Below, in pieces: positions 17,597 through 26,006 of a stretch of DNA of 52,784 nucleotides (the stretch's first letter is position 1; each line of letters begins with the position of its first letter). Below the pieces are notes generated by a model. That model was given only the letters and a program-made list of their open reading frames with translations. It was not told where the DNA came from and did no database searches. The stretch covers positions 1-52,784 of the forward strand of contig CAJTVQ010000030.1 in the NCBI GenBank assembly GCA_910579935.1. The letters run 5' to 3'. Position numbers and translations under genes: made by a program. This DNA is from an uncultured Lachnospiraceae bacterium (GTDB lineage: Bacteria; Bacillota; Clostridia; Lachnospirales; Lachnospiraceae).

Positions 17597-17640
17597 GAAC
17601 ATAGGACCCGATGCGCCGCGGCGCACGGATGTTCTGTTTC
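17597..17640 (+). terminator. GC-rich stem-loop between ffh and rpsP
   Basis: GAACAT (17597-17602) pairs with ATGTTC (17629-17634), and inside it TGCGCC (17612-17617) pairs with GGCGCA (17620-17625). TGTTTCTT follows. This could be a partial terminator or a processing site setting the ratio of ffh to ribosomal protein mRNA. Confidence 0.45.
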
Positions 17641-17688
17641 TTATATAAAATATATGAAATTTATAAGCATTATGCGGAGGTGAAAGAA

Positions 17689-17934
17689 ATGGCAGTAAAA
17701 ATCAGATTAAGAAGAATGGGTCAGAAGAAAGCTCCCTTTTATAGAATTATCGTAGCGGATTCCAGATCCCCCAGAGACGGTAGATTCATTGAGGAAATAG
17801 GGACTTATGATCCGAACACGGACCCCAGTACCTTCAAGGTAAATGAGGAGTTGGCTAAGAAATGGCTGGCGAATGGAGCTCAGCCTACGGAGGTAGTCAG
17901 CAAGATTTTTAAGCTTGCAGGAATTTCTAAGTAA
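17689..17934 (+). CDS. rpsP: 30S ribosomal protein S16
   Basis: The 81-aa product reads MAVKIRLRRMGQKKAPFYRI, then VADSRSPRDGRFIEEIGTYDP, the standard S16 sequence. GGAGG (17676-17680) lies nine bases before ATG 17689. It opens the conserved rpsP-khpA-rimM-trmD-rplS cluster, which links 30S assembly (S16, RimM) to tRNA methylation and L19. Confidence 0.97.
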   Translation: MAVKIRLRRMGQKKAPFYRIIVADSRSPRDGRFIEEIGTYDPNTDPSTFKVNEELAKKWLANGAQPTEVVSKIFKLAGISK

Positions 17935-17959
17935 AGCCGGACGCTTTTGGAGGTGGACC

Positions 17960-18187
17960 ATGAAAGAATTAGTTGAGGTAATTGCAAAGGCGCTCGTTGA
18001 TCATCCGGATGAAGTGGTGGTAACAGAGAAAGAAGACGGAAAAAATATTGTCGTCGAACTTCATGTTGCACAGGAGGATATGGGTAAAGTCATCGGTAAG
18101 CAGGGAAGGATCGCGAAAGCAATCCGTTCCTTGGTGAAGGCGGCATCTTCCAGGGATAACAAGAGAGTGGATGTGGAGATTGTTTAA
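17960..18187 (+). CDS. khpA: KH domain RNA-binding protein KhpA
   Basis: The 75-aa single KH domain protein carries the nucleic acid binding loop GKVIGKQGRIAKAIR (GxxG type). KhpA, formerly YlqC, pairs with KhpB/Jag in Firmicutes and affects cell division and RNA regulation. It starts 25 bp after rpsP with GGAGGTGG directly before the ATG. Two stem-loops lie downstream, separating it from rimM. Confidence 0.94.
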   Translation: MKELVEVIAKALVDHPDEVVVTEKEDGKNIVVELHVAQEDMGKVIGKQGRIAKAIRSLVKAASSRDNKRVDVEIV

Positions 18188-18217
18188 GCCGGTGTCTTAT
18201 CATGGATTCAACAATAA

Positions 18218-18290
18218 CAATGAAAATTGTGAGATTTCATTGTCAGGCAGGGATAAGGATGGGTACGCCCATCCTTATCTTATTTGGGTT
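18218..18290 (+). terminator. Tandem stem-loops between khpA and rimM
   Basis: CAATGAAA (18218-18225) pairs with TTTCATTG (18235-18242). A second, perfect 11-bp stem ATAAGGATGGG (18253-18263) / CCCATCCTTAT (18268-18278) closes a TACG loop and is followed by CTTATTT. The second has the form of a terminator with a weak T tract, suggesting attenuation within the ribosomal cluster. Confidence 0.6.
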
Positions 18291-18352
18291 AAGGAAGGCA
18301 GTGCATACAGGAAGCATAAGTGGAATCATATAAGGAAGACAGGAAAACAGGG

Positions 18353-18859
18353 ATGGAAGAAAAATTGAGAGTGGGCGTAATCGCTTCTACCCACGGTGTC
18401 AGGGGCGAAGTAAAAGTATTTCCCACAACGGACAGTGCAAAACGTTTCGGAAAAATGAAAAAAGTGATCATGGATACCGGAAAAGAAGAAATGGAACTGG
18501 AAATCGAAAGTGTCAAGTACTTTAAACAGTTTGCCATATTAAAATTCAAGGGAATCGACAATATCAACGATATTGAAAAATATAAAGGGAAAGAACTCTG
18601 GGTAATGCGGGAGAATGCGCAGAAACTTGGGAGGAATGAGTATTTCATTGCAGACCTGATCGGTCTTAAGGTCGTGGAAGACAGCGGTAAGGCATTGGGC
18701 ATATTAAAAGATGTAATGGAAACCGGTGCAAACGATGTCTATGTAGTGGAAATGGAAGATAAAAAAGAACTTCTGATTCCTGCGATCAAACAATGTATTC
18801 TGAGAGTGGATGTGGAAGCGGGAGAAATGGAAGTGCATTTACTGGAAGGACTTTTGTAG
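18353..18859 (+). CDS. rimM: Ribosome maturation factor RimM
   Basis: RimM binds S19 and helps mature the 30S head. The 168-aa product has the N-terminal barrel (LRVGVIASTHGVRGEVKVFP) and the C-terminal PRC-barrel (YFIADLIGLKVVEDSG, then ANDVYVVEM and LLIPAIKQCI). ATG 18353 gives the canonical start MEEKLRVG. The ribosome binding site is weak, so coupling or leader structure may matter. The next gene begins one base after its stop. Confidence 0.95.
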   Translation: MEEKLRVGVIASTHGVRGEVKVFPTTDSAKRFGKMKKVIMDTGKEEMELEIESVKYFKQFAILKFKGIDNINDIEKYKGKELWVMRENAQKLGRNEYFIADLIGLKVVEDSGKALGILKDVMETGANDVYVVEMEDKKELLIPAIKQCILRVDVEAGEMEVHLLEGLL

Positions 18860-18860
18860 G

Positions 18861-20318
18861 ATGAATTTTTATGTTATGACGCTGTTTCCCGAAATGGTGG
18901 AGCAGGGGATGAAGACGAGTATTTTGGGACGCGCCATGGAAAAGGGACTGCTTTCTTTAGAGGCGGTAAATATCAGGGATTATACGGAAAATAAACATAA
19001 AAAAGTGGACGATTATCCCTATGGGGGCGGCGCCGGTATGCTGATGCAGGCGCAGCCGGTTTTTGACTGTTACCGTGCGGTCACGGAAAAAATCAGGAAA
19101 CATGCAGTCATGCCAGAGGAGAACCAAAGGGAAAGAAGGGACGGAAGCGGACAGCCTCCGTCAGGTACACGGGTCATCTATCTGACTCCGCAGGGAGAAA
19201 AATTTTGCCAGGAGACGGCACGGAGACTTTCGAAAGAAAAAAACCTTATTTTTCTGTGCGGACATTATGAAGGAATTGACGAAAGGGTTTTAGAGGAAAT
19301 CGTAACGGATCAAATCTCCATCGGTGATTACATCCTGACCGGAGGGGAACTTCCGGCCATGGTCATGATGGATGCCATTGCGAGACTGATTCCGGGAGTG
19401 CTTCATAATGAGATATCTGCCGATTTTGAAACCTTTTATAACGATTTACTGGAATATCCGCAGTATTCGCGCCCTGAAATATGGCATGGAAAGCAGGTGC
19501 CGGAAGAACTTCTCTCTGGTGACCATAAGAGGATAGAGGCATGGCGGCTGGAGCAGTCAGAGCTGAGAACACAGCGGAAACGTCCCGATTTATATGCAAG
19601 ATACAGCAGAAAGCAGCATTATATCGGCTATCTGTTGAAAAGAAGGAAAATGCAGTATATGGATATTGCGGAAAGTCTCAGAAGGGGAAGGGGAGAAATC
19701 GTAGAGGCATCGGAAAGCGGGATTCTTGTATTGGATGAAGCCGCAGGCGTTTATATGATTGCTGCATTTGAGGAAGAAAAAGCTGGGGAGGTAGCCGGCT
19801 GGATTCCGGAAGAGGGGGCGGGATATCAGTTTGTGGTGCATCAGGAATGCCTGCTGAAGCCGCTGGGACAGCGTTTTCCCATCCGCGAATGCCTGCCGGT
19901 ATATCAGGCGGTCTATACCCGTAAGAATGCAGTGTCCCTGCCGAAACACATAACAGTTACGCCTTTAGGAACGGAGAATCTGGAAGAGGTCGCAACCCAT
20001 TACCATATGACAGACGACAGGATGTATCTGGAGGAACGTCTGCGGAGCGGGAATATTTACGGGGCTTTTATTGATGGGAAACTGGCCGGATTTGCGGGAA
20101 TCCATCAGGAAGGAAGCATCGGGATGCTGGAAGTATTTGAAGAATACCGCAGACAGGGGATCGGAAGAGGATTGGAAGCCTTTTTGATCAACCTACACCT
20201 GTCTATGGGATATACGCCTTACGGGATGGTAGAAGAAGGGAATGAGGTTTCTTTAAGGTTACAGAATGATTTGGGATTATGCATTTCAAAGGAGTGTTTA
20301 TACTGGGTTGTAACATAG
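18861..20318 (+). CDS. trmD: tRNA (guanine-37-N1)-methyltransferase TrmD fused to a GNAT-like domain
   Basis: Residues 1 to about 260 are a complete TrmD: MTLFPEM, DDYPYGGGAGM, the trefoil-knot SAM site VIYLTPQG (105-112), GHYEGIDERV (134-143), SIGDYILTGGE (153-163) and the catalytic aspartate near 171 in VMMDAIARLIPGV. TrmD makes m1G37, which prevents +1 frameshifting. Normal TrmD is about 240-250 aa; this one is 485. The extra C-terminal 220 residues begin with a module containing ILVLDEAAGVYMIAAFEE and end in a GNAT-like fold with the acetyl-CoA loop YRRQGIGRGLEAFL (429-442). A 20-residue polar insert lies at 82-103. The frame is continuous, so this is a true fusion. Confidence 0.93.
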   Translation: MNFYVMTLFPEMVEQGMKTSILGRAMEKGLLSLEAVNIRDYTENKHKKVDDYPYGGGAGMLMQAQPVFDCYRAVTEKIRKHAVMPEENQRERRDGSGQPPSGTRVIYLTPQGEKFCQETARRLSKEKNLIFLCGHYEGIDERVLEEIVTDQISIGDYILTGGELPAMVMMDAIARLIPGVLHNEISADFETFYNDLLEYPQYSRPEIWHGKQVPEELLSGDHKRIEAWRLEQSELRTQRKRPDLYARYSRKQHYIGYLLKRRKMQYMDIAESLRRGRGEIVEASESGILVLDEAAGVYMIAAFEEEKAGEVAGWIPEEGAGYQFVVHQECLLKPLGQRFPIRECLPVYQAVYTRKNAVSLPKHITVTPLGTENLEEVATHYHMTDDRMYLEERLRSGNIYGAFIDGKLAGFAGIHQEGSIGMLEVFEEYRRQGIGRGLEAFLINLHLSMGYTPYGMVEEGNEVSLRLQNDLGLCISKECLYWVVT

Positions 20319-20447
20319 ACAGATTATGTGACGGTTCGGACTGATTGTCTGGTGGTGAAGGAGGACGCCCCTGCCGCAGCGAAATCCCTTTGGCCGGAGT
20401 GTTGCCTGAAATTGGCTGCCAGATTTCCGCGTGCCAGAAAAAAATCC

Positions 20448-20476
20448 TTGCATTTCCCCCCTATATATGGTAAAGT
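20448..20476 (+). promoter_or_regulatory. Candidate promoter of rplS
   Basis: TTGCAT (20448-20453) and TAAAGT (20471-20476) are spaced 17 bp apart, about 100 bp before rplS. The remaining leader (about 90 nt) is longer than needed and could hold the L19 leader structure known in Firmicutes, but its fold was not confirmed. Bases 20319-20447 after trmD contain no recognisable gene. Confidence 0.5.
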
Positions 20477-20574
20477 ATTCATGTTGCGAAAAAAGGATGG
20501 TCCTCTGTTACTGCTATTTAAAAGCATTACCATTAAGTAGGTATTAAGAACGTCTAGAGATTAAGGAGGCACAT

Positions 20575-20916
20575 ATGAACGAAATTATCAGAGAAATCGA
20601 AGCTGCGCAGCTGAAAGAGAATGTACCGGAATTCAACGTAGGCGATACCGTTAAGGTATACGGAAAGATCAGAGAAGGCAATCACGAGAGAATTCAGGTA
20701 TTTGAAGGTACTGTTTTAAAGAAACAGGGAGGCGGCAACAGGGCGACCTTTACGATCAGGAAGACTTCCAACGGAATCGGCGTTGAAAAGACATGGCCGC
20801 TGCATTCCCCGAATGTGGAGAAAGTGGAAGTAGTGAGAAGAGGTAAAGTAAGAAGAGCGAAATTATTCTACTTAAGGGACCGCGTAGGTAAGAGAGCGAA
20901 AGTAAAAGAGAAGTAA
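20575..20916 (+). CDS. rplS: 50S ribosomal protein L19
   Basis: The 113-aa product shows the L19 signature from FNVGDTVKVYGKIREGN through RIQVFEGTVLKKQGGG to the basic C-terminal VRRGKVRRAKLFYLRDR. L19 sits at the 30S-50S interface. AAGGAGG (20562-20568) precedes ATG 20575. The gene has its own candidate promoter and ends at a good terminator. Confidence 0.97.
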   Translation: MNEIIREIEAAQLKENVPEFNVGDTVKVYGKIREGNHERIQVFEGTVLKKQGGGNRATFTIRKTSNGIGVEKTWPLHSPNVEKVEVVRRGKVRRAKLFYLRDRVGKRAKVKEK

Positions 20917-20928
20917 GAAGTAATGGAA

Positions 20929-20966
20929 GGGCAGTTACCGGATGCGTAATTGCTCTTTCTTGTTTT
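20929..20966 (+). terminator. Intrinsic terminator after rplS
   Basis: GGGCAGTTAC (20929-20938) pairs with GTAATTGCTC (20946-20955), ten pairs with two G-U, around a 7-base loop, followed by TTTCTTGTTTT. It closes the translation gene cluster. Confidence 0.85.
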
Positions 20967-20969
20967 GGT

Positions 20970-20985
20970 ATATTCGTACGAATAT
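20970..20985. promoter_or_regulatory. Perfect 16-bp palindrome upstream of the lepB promoter
   Basis: ATATTCGTACGAATAT is a perfect inverted repeat lying 11 bp upstream of the candidate -35 box at 20996. Its symmetry and position suggest an operator for a dimeric regulator. It does not match the Firmicute LexA box. Confidence 0.4.
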
Positions 20986-20995
20986 GTCGCAGAGC

Positions 20996-21024
20996 GTGAC
21001 ATCCGTTGTTTTTTATAGTATACT
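20996..21024 (+). promoter_or_regulatory. Promoter of the lepB-rbgA-lepB-rnhB group
   Basis: GTGACA (20996-21001) and TATACT (21019-21024) have a 17-bp spacer, each matching consensus at five of six positions, 42 bp before lepB. It lies directly after the rplS terminator, so it begins a new transcript. Confidence 0.7.
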
Positions 21025-21065
21025 GTCTTTAGTTTAAAATAACGAATGGGATATGATGAAGACAG

Positions 21066-21647
21066 ATGAGAAGAAAAGAAAAGGGATTAAGTTTTTTGGA
21101 GAAGAAGAAAAAGTGGAACGCCCACGTCCTGAAGGAAATATTTGGTATGGTATTCGGGACTTTTGCGGCGGTATTTCTGGCAGTGGTTCTGACATTCAGC
21201 ATGGGGATGCGGACCAATACGGTAGGGGTCTCCATGGAGCCTACACTGTATAACGGAGATGAAATATTGATAAACCGCTTTCTTTATAAAATGTCCAAAC
21301 CTAAGAAAGATGATGTGATTGTATTTCTCCCGGGAGGCAATCCCAATGCGCATTATTATGTAAAGCGCGTCGTCGCGGTGCCGGGTGAAACGGTGCAGAT
21401 TGTAGACGGCATTCTTTACGTAGACGGTGAGCCGGTGGATGAGGAACGCTATGATAAGATGGAGGAAGCCGGAATCGCGGAGAATGAAGTTCTTTTGGGC
21501 GAGGATGAATATTTTGTGCTGGGTGATAACCGCAATGTCAGTGAGGACAGCCGGTCTGGCAATATCGGTCCCATCAGGAGAGATACCATATACGGAAAAG
21601 CGTGGTTTTGTTTAAAAGGCAGGGACGGTATGCGGTTCATAGAATAA
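21066..21647 (+). CDS. lepB: Type I signal peptidase (first copy)
   Basis: This membrane serine protease removes signal peptides from exported proteins. The 193-aa product has one N-terminal membrane anchor (about 28-50), the nucleophile serine at 56 in VGVSMEPTL, the general-base lysine at 100 in YYVKRVVAVPGE, and the C-terminal boxes LGDNRNVSEDSR and GKAWF. This Ser-Lys dyad is the prokaryotic S26A type. It is followed 38 bp later by rbgA. A second, clearly different signal peptidase gene lies downstream. Confidence 0.93.
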   Translation: MRRKEKGLSFLEKKKKWNAHVLKEIFGMVFGTFAAVFLAVVLTFSMGMRTNTVGVSMEPTLYNGDEILINRFLYKMSKPKKDDVIVFLPGGNPNAHYYVKRVVAVPGETVQIVDGILYVDGEPVDEERYDKMEEAGIAENEVLLGEDEYFVLGDNRNVSEDSRSGNIGPIRRDTIYGKAWFCLKGRDGMRFIE

Positions 21648-21685
21648 GACGATTCATAGACAGATTGGACAGGAGCAGGGAAAAG

Positions 21686-22597
21686 ATGAATTTTCAATGG
21701 TATCCCGGTCATATGACAAAAGCAAAGCGTATGATGCAGGAGAATATAAAGCTGATAGATTTAATCATCGAATTGGTGGATGCAAGAATTCCTCTGAGCA
21801 GCCGTAATCCCGATATAGATGAACTTTCAAAAAATAAATTCAGAATCCTTCTTTTGAATAAGGCGGATTTGGCCGATGCGCGGCAAAACAAGGCATGGAC
21901 GGATTATTTTAAGCAGCAGGGTTTCCAGGTGGTGGAAATCAATTCCAAAAACGGAACCGGAGTGAAGTCCATACAGAGCGTGGTACAGGAAACATGTAAG
22001 GAGAAAATAGAGAGAGACCGAAAACGCGGTATTGTGAACCGGCCGATACGGGCAATGGTTGTAGGGATTCCGAACGTGGGAAAATCCACCTTCATTAATT
22101 CGTTTGCCGGAAAGTCCTGTACAAAAACCGGAAACAAGCCGGGAGTGACAAAAGGAAAACAGTGGATCCGGCTGAATAAAGGACTGGAGCTTTTAGATAC
22201 GCCGGGCATCCTTTGGCCCAAATTTGAAGATCAGGCAGTGGGGATGCGGCTGGCGATGATCGGTTCCATGAATGATGAAATCCTCCCGATGGAGGAACTT
22301 GCGTTGGAATTGATCCGTTTTCTGCAGGAAAATTACAGTGGATTGCTGGAAGAACGGTATAGGGAAGAAACGGGGCAGCCGTCTGAAAAAGAGGCGGGGG
22401 AAGGATTCCGGACAGAAAAGACGACCGAAGAGGAATGGCAGGAAGATGCACTGGGTATGTTAAAACGGATAGGGAGAAACAGGCGTTGCTATGCAAAAGG
22501 AGAGACGCTGGATCTTGGAAGAGCAGCAGGCATTGTTATAGACGATTTCAGGAGCGGCAAACTGGGACGGATTACGCTTGAATTCCCACATGAGTGA
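21686..22597 (+). CDS. rbgA: Ribosome biogenesis GTPase RbgA (YlqF)
   Basis: RbgA is a circularly permuted GTPase needed for late 50S assembly. The 303-aa product starts MNFQWYPGHMTKAKRMM, the family hallmark, with the permuted motif order G4 (LLNKADLAD), G1 (GIPNVGKST), then G3 (LLDTPGILWP), and a C-terminal ANTAR-like helical region. AGGAGCAGGG precedes ATG 21686. An acidic, poorly conserved insert lies around 235-260. Its position after rplS and before rnhB is conserved in Firmicutes. Confidence 0.95.
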   Translation: MNFQWYPGHMTKAKRMMQENIKLIDLIIELVDARIPLSSRNPDIDELSKNKFRILLLNKADLADARQNKAWTDYFKQQGFQVVEINSKNGTGVKSIQSVVQETCKEKIERDRKRGIVNRPIRAMVVGIPNVGKSTFINSFAGKSCTKTGNKPGVTKGKQWIRLNKGLELLDTPGILWPKFEDQAVGMRLAMIGSMNDEILPMEELALELIRFLQENYSGLLEERYREETGQPSEKEAGEGFRTEKTTEEEWQEDALGMLKRIGRNRRCYAKGETLDLGRAAGIVIDDFRSGKLGRITLEFPHE

Positions 22598-22643
22598 CCG
22601 TTGGATAAAAATGCGCAAAAACAGTGCGGAAATGGGGTAAAAA

Positions 22644-23183
22644 ATGAAAAAAGTTTTAAGGGAAATATTAAGTACCAGCCTGTATTTACTGATTGTACTG
22701 TGTCTGACGTATGTGGTCATCCATTTTGTGGGCCAGCGGACACAGGTGGTGGGGCAGTCGATGGAAAACACCCTGAGCAATGACGACAATCTGATTGTGG
22801 ATAAACTGACGTACCGTTTCCGGGATCCGAAGCGGTTTGATATTGTAGTGTTTCCGTTCCAATACGAAAAGGATACTTATTATATCAAGCGTATCATCGG
22901 GATGCCGGGCGAGACGGTTTACATTGACGAACAGGGAACGATTTATATCAATGAGGAGAAACTGGAAGAAAGCTACGGGAAAGAAACGATAGAAGACGCA
23001 GGGCGCGCATATGAGCCGATTACGCTGGGCGAAGATGAATATTTTGTAATGGGCGATAACCGCAACAAAAGTTCGGACAGCAGGGATCCGGTGGTGGGAA
23101 ACATTTCCAGGAGTGATATTATCGGCAGGGCGTGGATTCGCATCTGGCCGCTGAATAAATTCGGGATTCTGAAGCATCAGTAA
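22644..23183 (+). CDS. lepB: Type I signal peptidase (second copy)
   Basis: The 179-aa protein has an N-terminal anchor (about 8-28), catalytic serine 39 in VVGQSMENTL, lysine 82 in YYIKRIIGMPGE, and MGDNRNKSSDSRDP near the C-terminus. It differs from the first copy in anchor and loops, so it is a diverged paralogue, possibly with another substrate range. GGAAATGGGG precedes the ATG. It lies between rbgA and rnhB on the same strand. Confidence 0.93.
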   Translation: MKKVLREILSTSLYLLIVLCLTYVVIHFVGQRTQVVGQSMENTLSNDDNLIVDKLTYRFRDPKRFDIVVFPFQYEKDTYYIKRIIGMPGETVYIDEQGTIYINEEKLEESYGKETIEDAGRAYEPITLGEDEYFVMGDNRNKSSDSRDPVVGNISRSDIIGRAWIRIWPLNKFGILKHQ

Positions 23184-23239
23184 ACCGCCGGCGGGGCGTC
23201 GGCTTTTAAGATGCAGGTTTTGGAAAGGCACAGGTATTT

Positions 23240-24025
23240 ATGGAGCGTAGGATAAATGACATAAAAACAGTTTTTCAGGCAGCCGGTATTGCAAAGCTGC
23301 CTGAATTGGTAAAAGAGTATGAAGGGGACGGCAGAAGCGGGGTGCAGGCGCTGGTGAAAAATGCCCGCCGGAGGCTGGATGCATGGGAGGAAGAACTGGC
23401 GCGTACGGAGAAAATGAAAGAGTACGAGAAGAAATACGGGACATATGTCGCTATCTGCGGTATTGATGAAGTCGGAAGAGGACCTTTGGCAGGTCCGGTC
23501 GTGGCAGGGGCGGTAATTCTGCCGAAAGATTGTGATATTTTATATATTAATGATTCCAAACAATTATCCGAAAAAAAGAGAGAAGAGTTATATGAGATCA
23601 TAATGGAAAAGGCTGTTGCCGTGGGATTGGGGTATGCAGGGCCGGAACGGATTGACGAAATCAATATCTTACAGGCGACTTTTGAAGCCATGCGTCAGGC
23701 CATTGGGGAGCTGAAAGTGCAGCCGGATTTGCTGTTAAATGATGCGGTGACCATTCCGCAGGTGGAAATCCGTCAGATACCGATTATTAAAGGCGACGCA
23801 AAAAGTATCTCCATAGCGGCGGCGAGCATTGTGGCCAAGGTGACGAGAGACAGGCTGATGGTACAGTATGACGAGGTCTTTCCGGAGTATGGATTTGCAT
23901 CCAATAAGGGGTATGGTGCGAAGCTTCATCTGGATGCACTCGGGAAGTACGGACCAACACCAATACATAGAAGGTCTTTTCTGAAAAATATCGCTACGGC
24001 GGGAACGCTGGAACGGGAGCAGTAG
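23240..24025 (+). CDS. rnhB: Ribonuclease HII
   Basis: RNase HII removes ribonucleotides embedded in DNA. The 261-aa product contains GIDEVGRGPLAGPVVAGAVIL (catalytic D76, E77), NDSKQLSEKKRE, and the later SIAAASIVAKVTRD and SNKGYGAKLHLDAL segments. A 70-residue charged N-terminal extension precedes the catalytic domain, common in Firmicute enzymes. GGAAAGG lies upstream of ATG 23240. Downstream hairpins separate it from the ylqG-like gene. Confidence 0.95.
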   Translation: MERRINDIKTVFQAAGIAKLPELVKEYEGDGRSGVQALVKNARRRLDAWEEELARTEKMKEYEKKYGTYVAICGIDEVGRGPLAGPVVAGAVILPKDCDILYINDSKQLSEKKREELYEIIMEKAVAVGLGYAGPERIDEINILQATFEAMRQAIGELKVQPDLLLNDAVTIPQVEIRQIPIIKGDAKSISIAAASIVAKVTRDRLMVQYDEVFPEYGFASNKGYGAKLHLDALGKYGPTPIHRRSFLKNIATAGTLEREQ

Positions 24026-24059
24026 ATGGTTGGTACCCGGAGGTTGTCAGGAGGGTATA

Positions 24060-24123
24060 AGAGTGATCGATTTTTCAAATCTGTCACTCTCAGGTTTGTT
24101 TCTGCGCTGCATCCACAAACCTG
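24060..24123 (+). promoter_or_regulatory. Two adjacent stem-loops before the FliK-like gene
   Basis: AGAGTGA (24060-24066) pairs with TCACTCT (24084-24090), and CAGGTTTGT (24091-24099) pairs perfectly with ACAAACCTG (24115-24123). The loop sequence TGCGCTGC (24103-24110) can instead pair with GCAGCGC at about 24138-24144, near the start codon. No T tract is present. This could be a structured leader controlling translation. Confidence 0.4.
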
Positions 24124-24148
24124 ACATGCGTTACAAAGCAGCGCGGAA

Positions 24149-25987
24149 ATGAGGAAAGGTATGAATCTTACCGGTTTATTTCAATACGGGAACAAAAATA
24201 CGGATAGTAAGGTGTCATCCGGCGGAAAGGCCGGTACGGGCGGGTATGTGACCGCCGGAAATTCAAAACAGGCGGTAAAAGGCCTGACGCAGGGACAGAG
24301 TATCCATGGGGAAATCGTGGGAAAAAACGGGAATGAAGTTCAGATAAGGGTGGATAAGGATGTGGTGATCACGGCCAGACTGGATAAAGATATTCCGGTT
24401 TCCGTGGGACAGAGCATGACGTTTGAGGTAAAGAACAGTGCAGGAACACAGATAGCGCTGCGCCCTCTGTTTGAAAATATGGCACAGGATGCAAATGTAC
24501 TGAAAGCGTTGGAGGCGGCCAAACTGCCTGCGACCAGCGAACTGATGCAGATGGTGTCTGCCATGATGAAGCAGGGAATGTCCATTGATAAAAACGCACT
24601 GATGGATATGGGAAGGGCGGTCATGGCAAATGTGGGAAGCAATCCGGAAACGATAGTCCTGATGAAAGCGCTGAATCTTCCCATTACGCCGGAAAATATA
24701 CAGCAGTTTGAAAATTATCAGAATTATAAGCATCAGATCTTATCCAATGTAACGGATATCCTGATGGAAATACCAAAGGCTTTCCAATCCATGACTGCAG
24801 CGGGGCAGGGGGACATGGCAATGGATTTCTATACCCGGATTCTGAATCTGGCTGCGGGACAGGCGGCAGACGGGCAGGCGGGAGAGTCTGTAAACAGGGT
24901 TTTCACGGATATCATAGGGGAGAATGGGGAAACGGTTTCCGTACAGGGACAGAATGCGGTACAGCAGGGACAGGAAAATCCTGCCGTATTACCGGACGGA
25001 GAGGCAGCGGGCAGTATTCAGAAGGAAGTACAGGCCGGTATGGACAGGGAACTGGCTGGAATGATAAAGGAAGGCAGCGGACAGGGAAGGGATGACGCAG
25101 CAGAAAGCGGAACAATGGAAGCGGTACGGGAACAGACCCGTCCTGTACAGTCTGACGATTCTTTTTTGGCAGGAATACTGAACGGAGGAAGCAGGACACA
25201 GCTGGCTGCCATGCTTGGAAAGCTTGGAATGCCGGAAGGGATGCTGGCGCAGGTGAGGAATGGCAGTATAACGGCAGAACTGCTTATGAAAGGAATACAG
25301 GAAATGACAGCCGGGCAGGGAGGCAACATAAACCATGCCGATTTGATGAAATTGTTCGGCAGCCGCGAATATACGCAGGTATTGACAAGGGCAATGGAGC
25401 AGCAGTGGCTGATGAAACCGGAACAGGTGGCGGAAAAGAAGGATGTGGAGTCTTTTTACCGCAAGCTGCAGACACAGACGGCGCAGCTGATGGATGCCTT
25501 AAATCAGGCGGGAAAAGATACTCCGCTGTCCAAGAGTCTTACCAATATGCAGAATAATCTTGATTTTATGAATCAGATGAACCAGATGTTCCAGTATATA
25601 CAGCTGCCCCTGAAAATGAGCGGCGGTGAAGCGCACGGAGATTTGTATGTGTATGCAAACCGGAAGAGCGCGAAAGCAGAAGACGGCAGCGTAAGCGCTC
25701 TTCTGCATCTGGATATGGAGCATCTGGGGCCGATGGATATTTATGTGCGGATGAAGGATCAGAATGTGAGTACCAAGTTTTACCTGCAGGATGAAGCGAT
25801 GATTGATTTCATTGCAGAGCATATCCATCTGCTGGATGAAAGGCTTCGGAAGCGGGGATATTCTTTCCAATCGGAGATGGTGGCAGCAGAGGAGACAAAA
25901 GGCAGCGTTAGCGTGATAGAGACACTGACGGCACAGGAAAGGAAAGCGACGCTGCTGGCACAGTATTCCTTTGACGTGAGGGCATAA
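24149..25987 (+). CDS. ylqG: FliK-like hook-length-control-type protein (YlqG position)
   Basis: The 612-aa protein has a low-complexity N-terminal half and a C-terminal domain resembling FliK: MSGGEAHGDLYVYANRK, LHLDMEHLGPMDIYVRM and VSTKFYLQDEAMIDFI. In Bacillus subtilis the gene between rnhB and ylqH has the same place, so it is probably the ylqG orthologue. It lies 19 bp before the FlhB-C-like gene, matching the known FliK-FlhB functional pairing. No flagellar gene is nearby, so a non-flagellar role is possible. Starts at 24149 and 24161 are both plausible; AGGAAAGG is close to the second. Confidence 0.7.
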   Translation: MRKGMNLTGLFQYGNKNTDSKVSSGGKAGTGGYVTAGNSKQAVKGLTQGQSIHGEIVGKNGNEVQIRVDKDVVITARLDKDIPVSVGQSMTFEVKNSAGTQIALRPLFENMAQDANVLKALEAAKLPATSELMQMVSAMMKQGMSIDKNALMDMGRAVMANVGSNPETIVLMKALNLPITPENIQQFENYQNYKHQILSNVTDILMEIPKAFQSMTAAGQGDMAMDFYTRILNLAAGQAADGQAGESVNRVFTDIIGENGETVSVQGQNAVQQGQENPAVLPDGEAAGSIQKEVQAGMDRELAGMIKEGSGQGRDDAAESGTMEAVREQTRPVQSDDSFLAGILNGGSRTQLAAMLGKLGMPEGMLAQVRNGSITAELLMKGIQEMTAGQGGNINHADLMKLFGSREYTQVLTRAMEQQWLMKPEQVAEKKDVESFYRKLQTQTAQLMDALNQAGKDTPLSKSLTNMQNNLDFMNQMNQMFQYIQLPLKMSGGEAHGDLYVYANRKSAKAEDGSVSALLHLDMEHLGPMDIYVRMKDQNVSTKFYLQDEAMIDFIAEHIHLLDERLRKRGYSFQSEMVAAEETKGSVSVIETLTAQERKATLLAQYSFDVRA

Positions 25988-26006
25988 AAGGCCGCGGGGG
26001 TATGGT

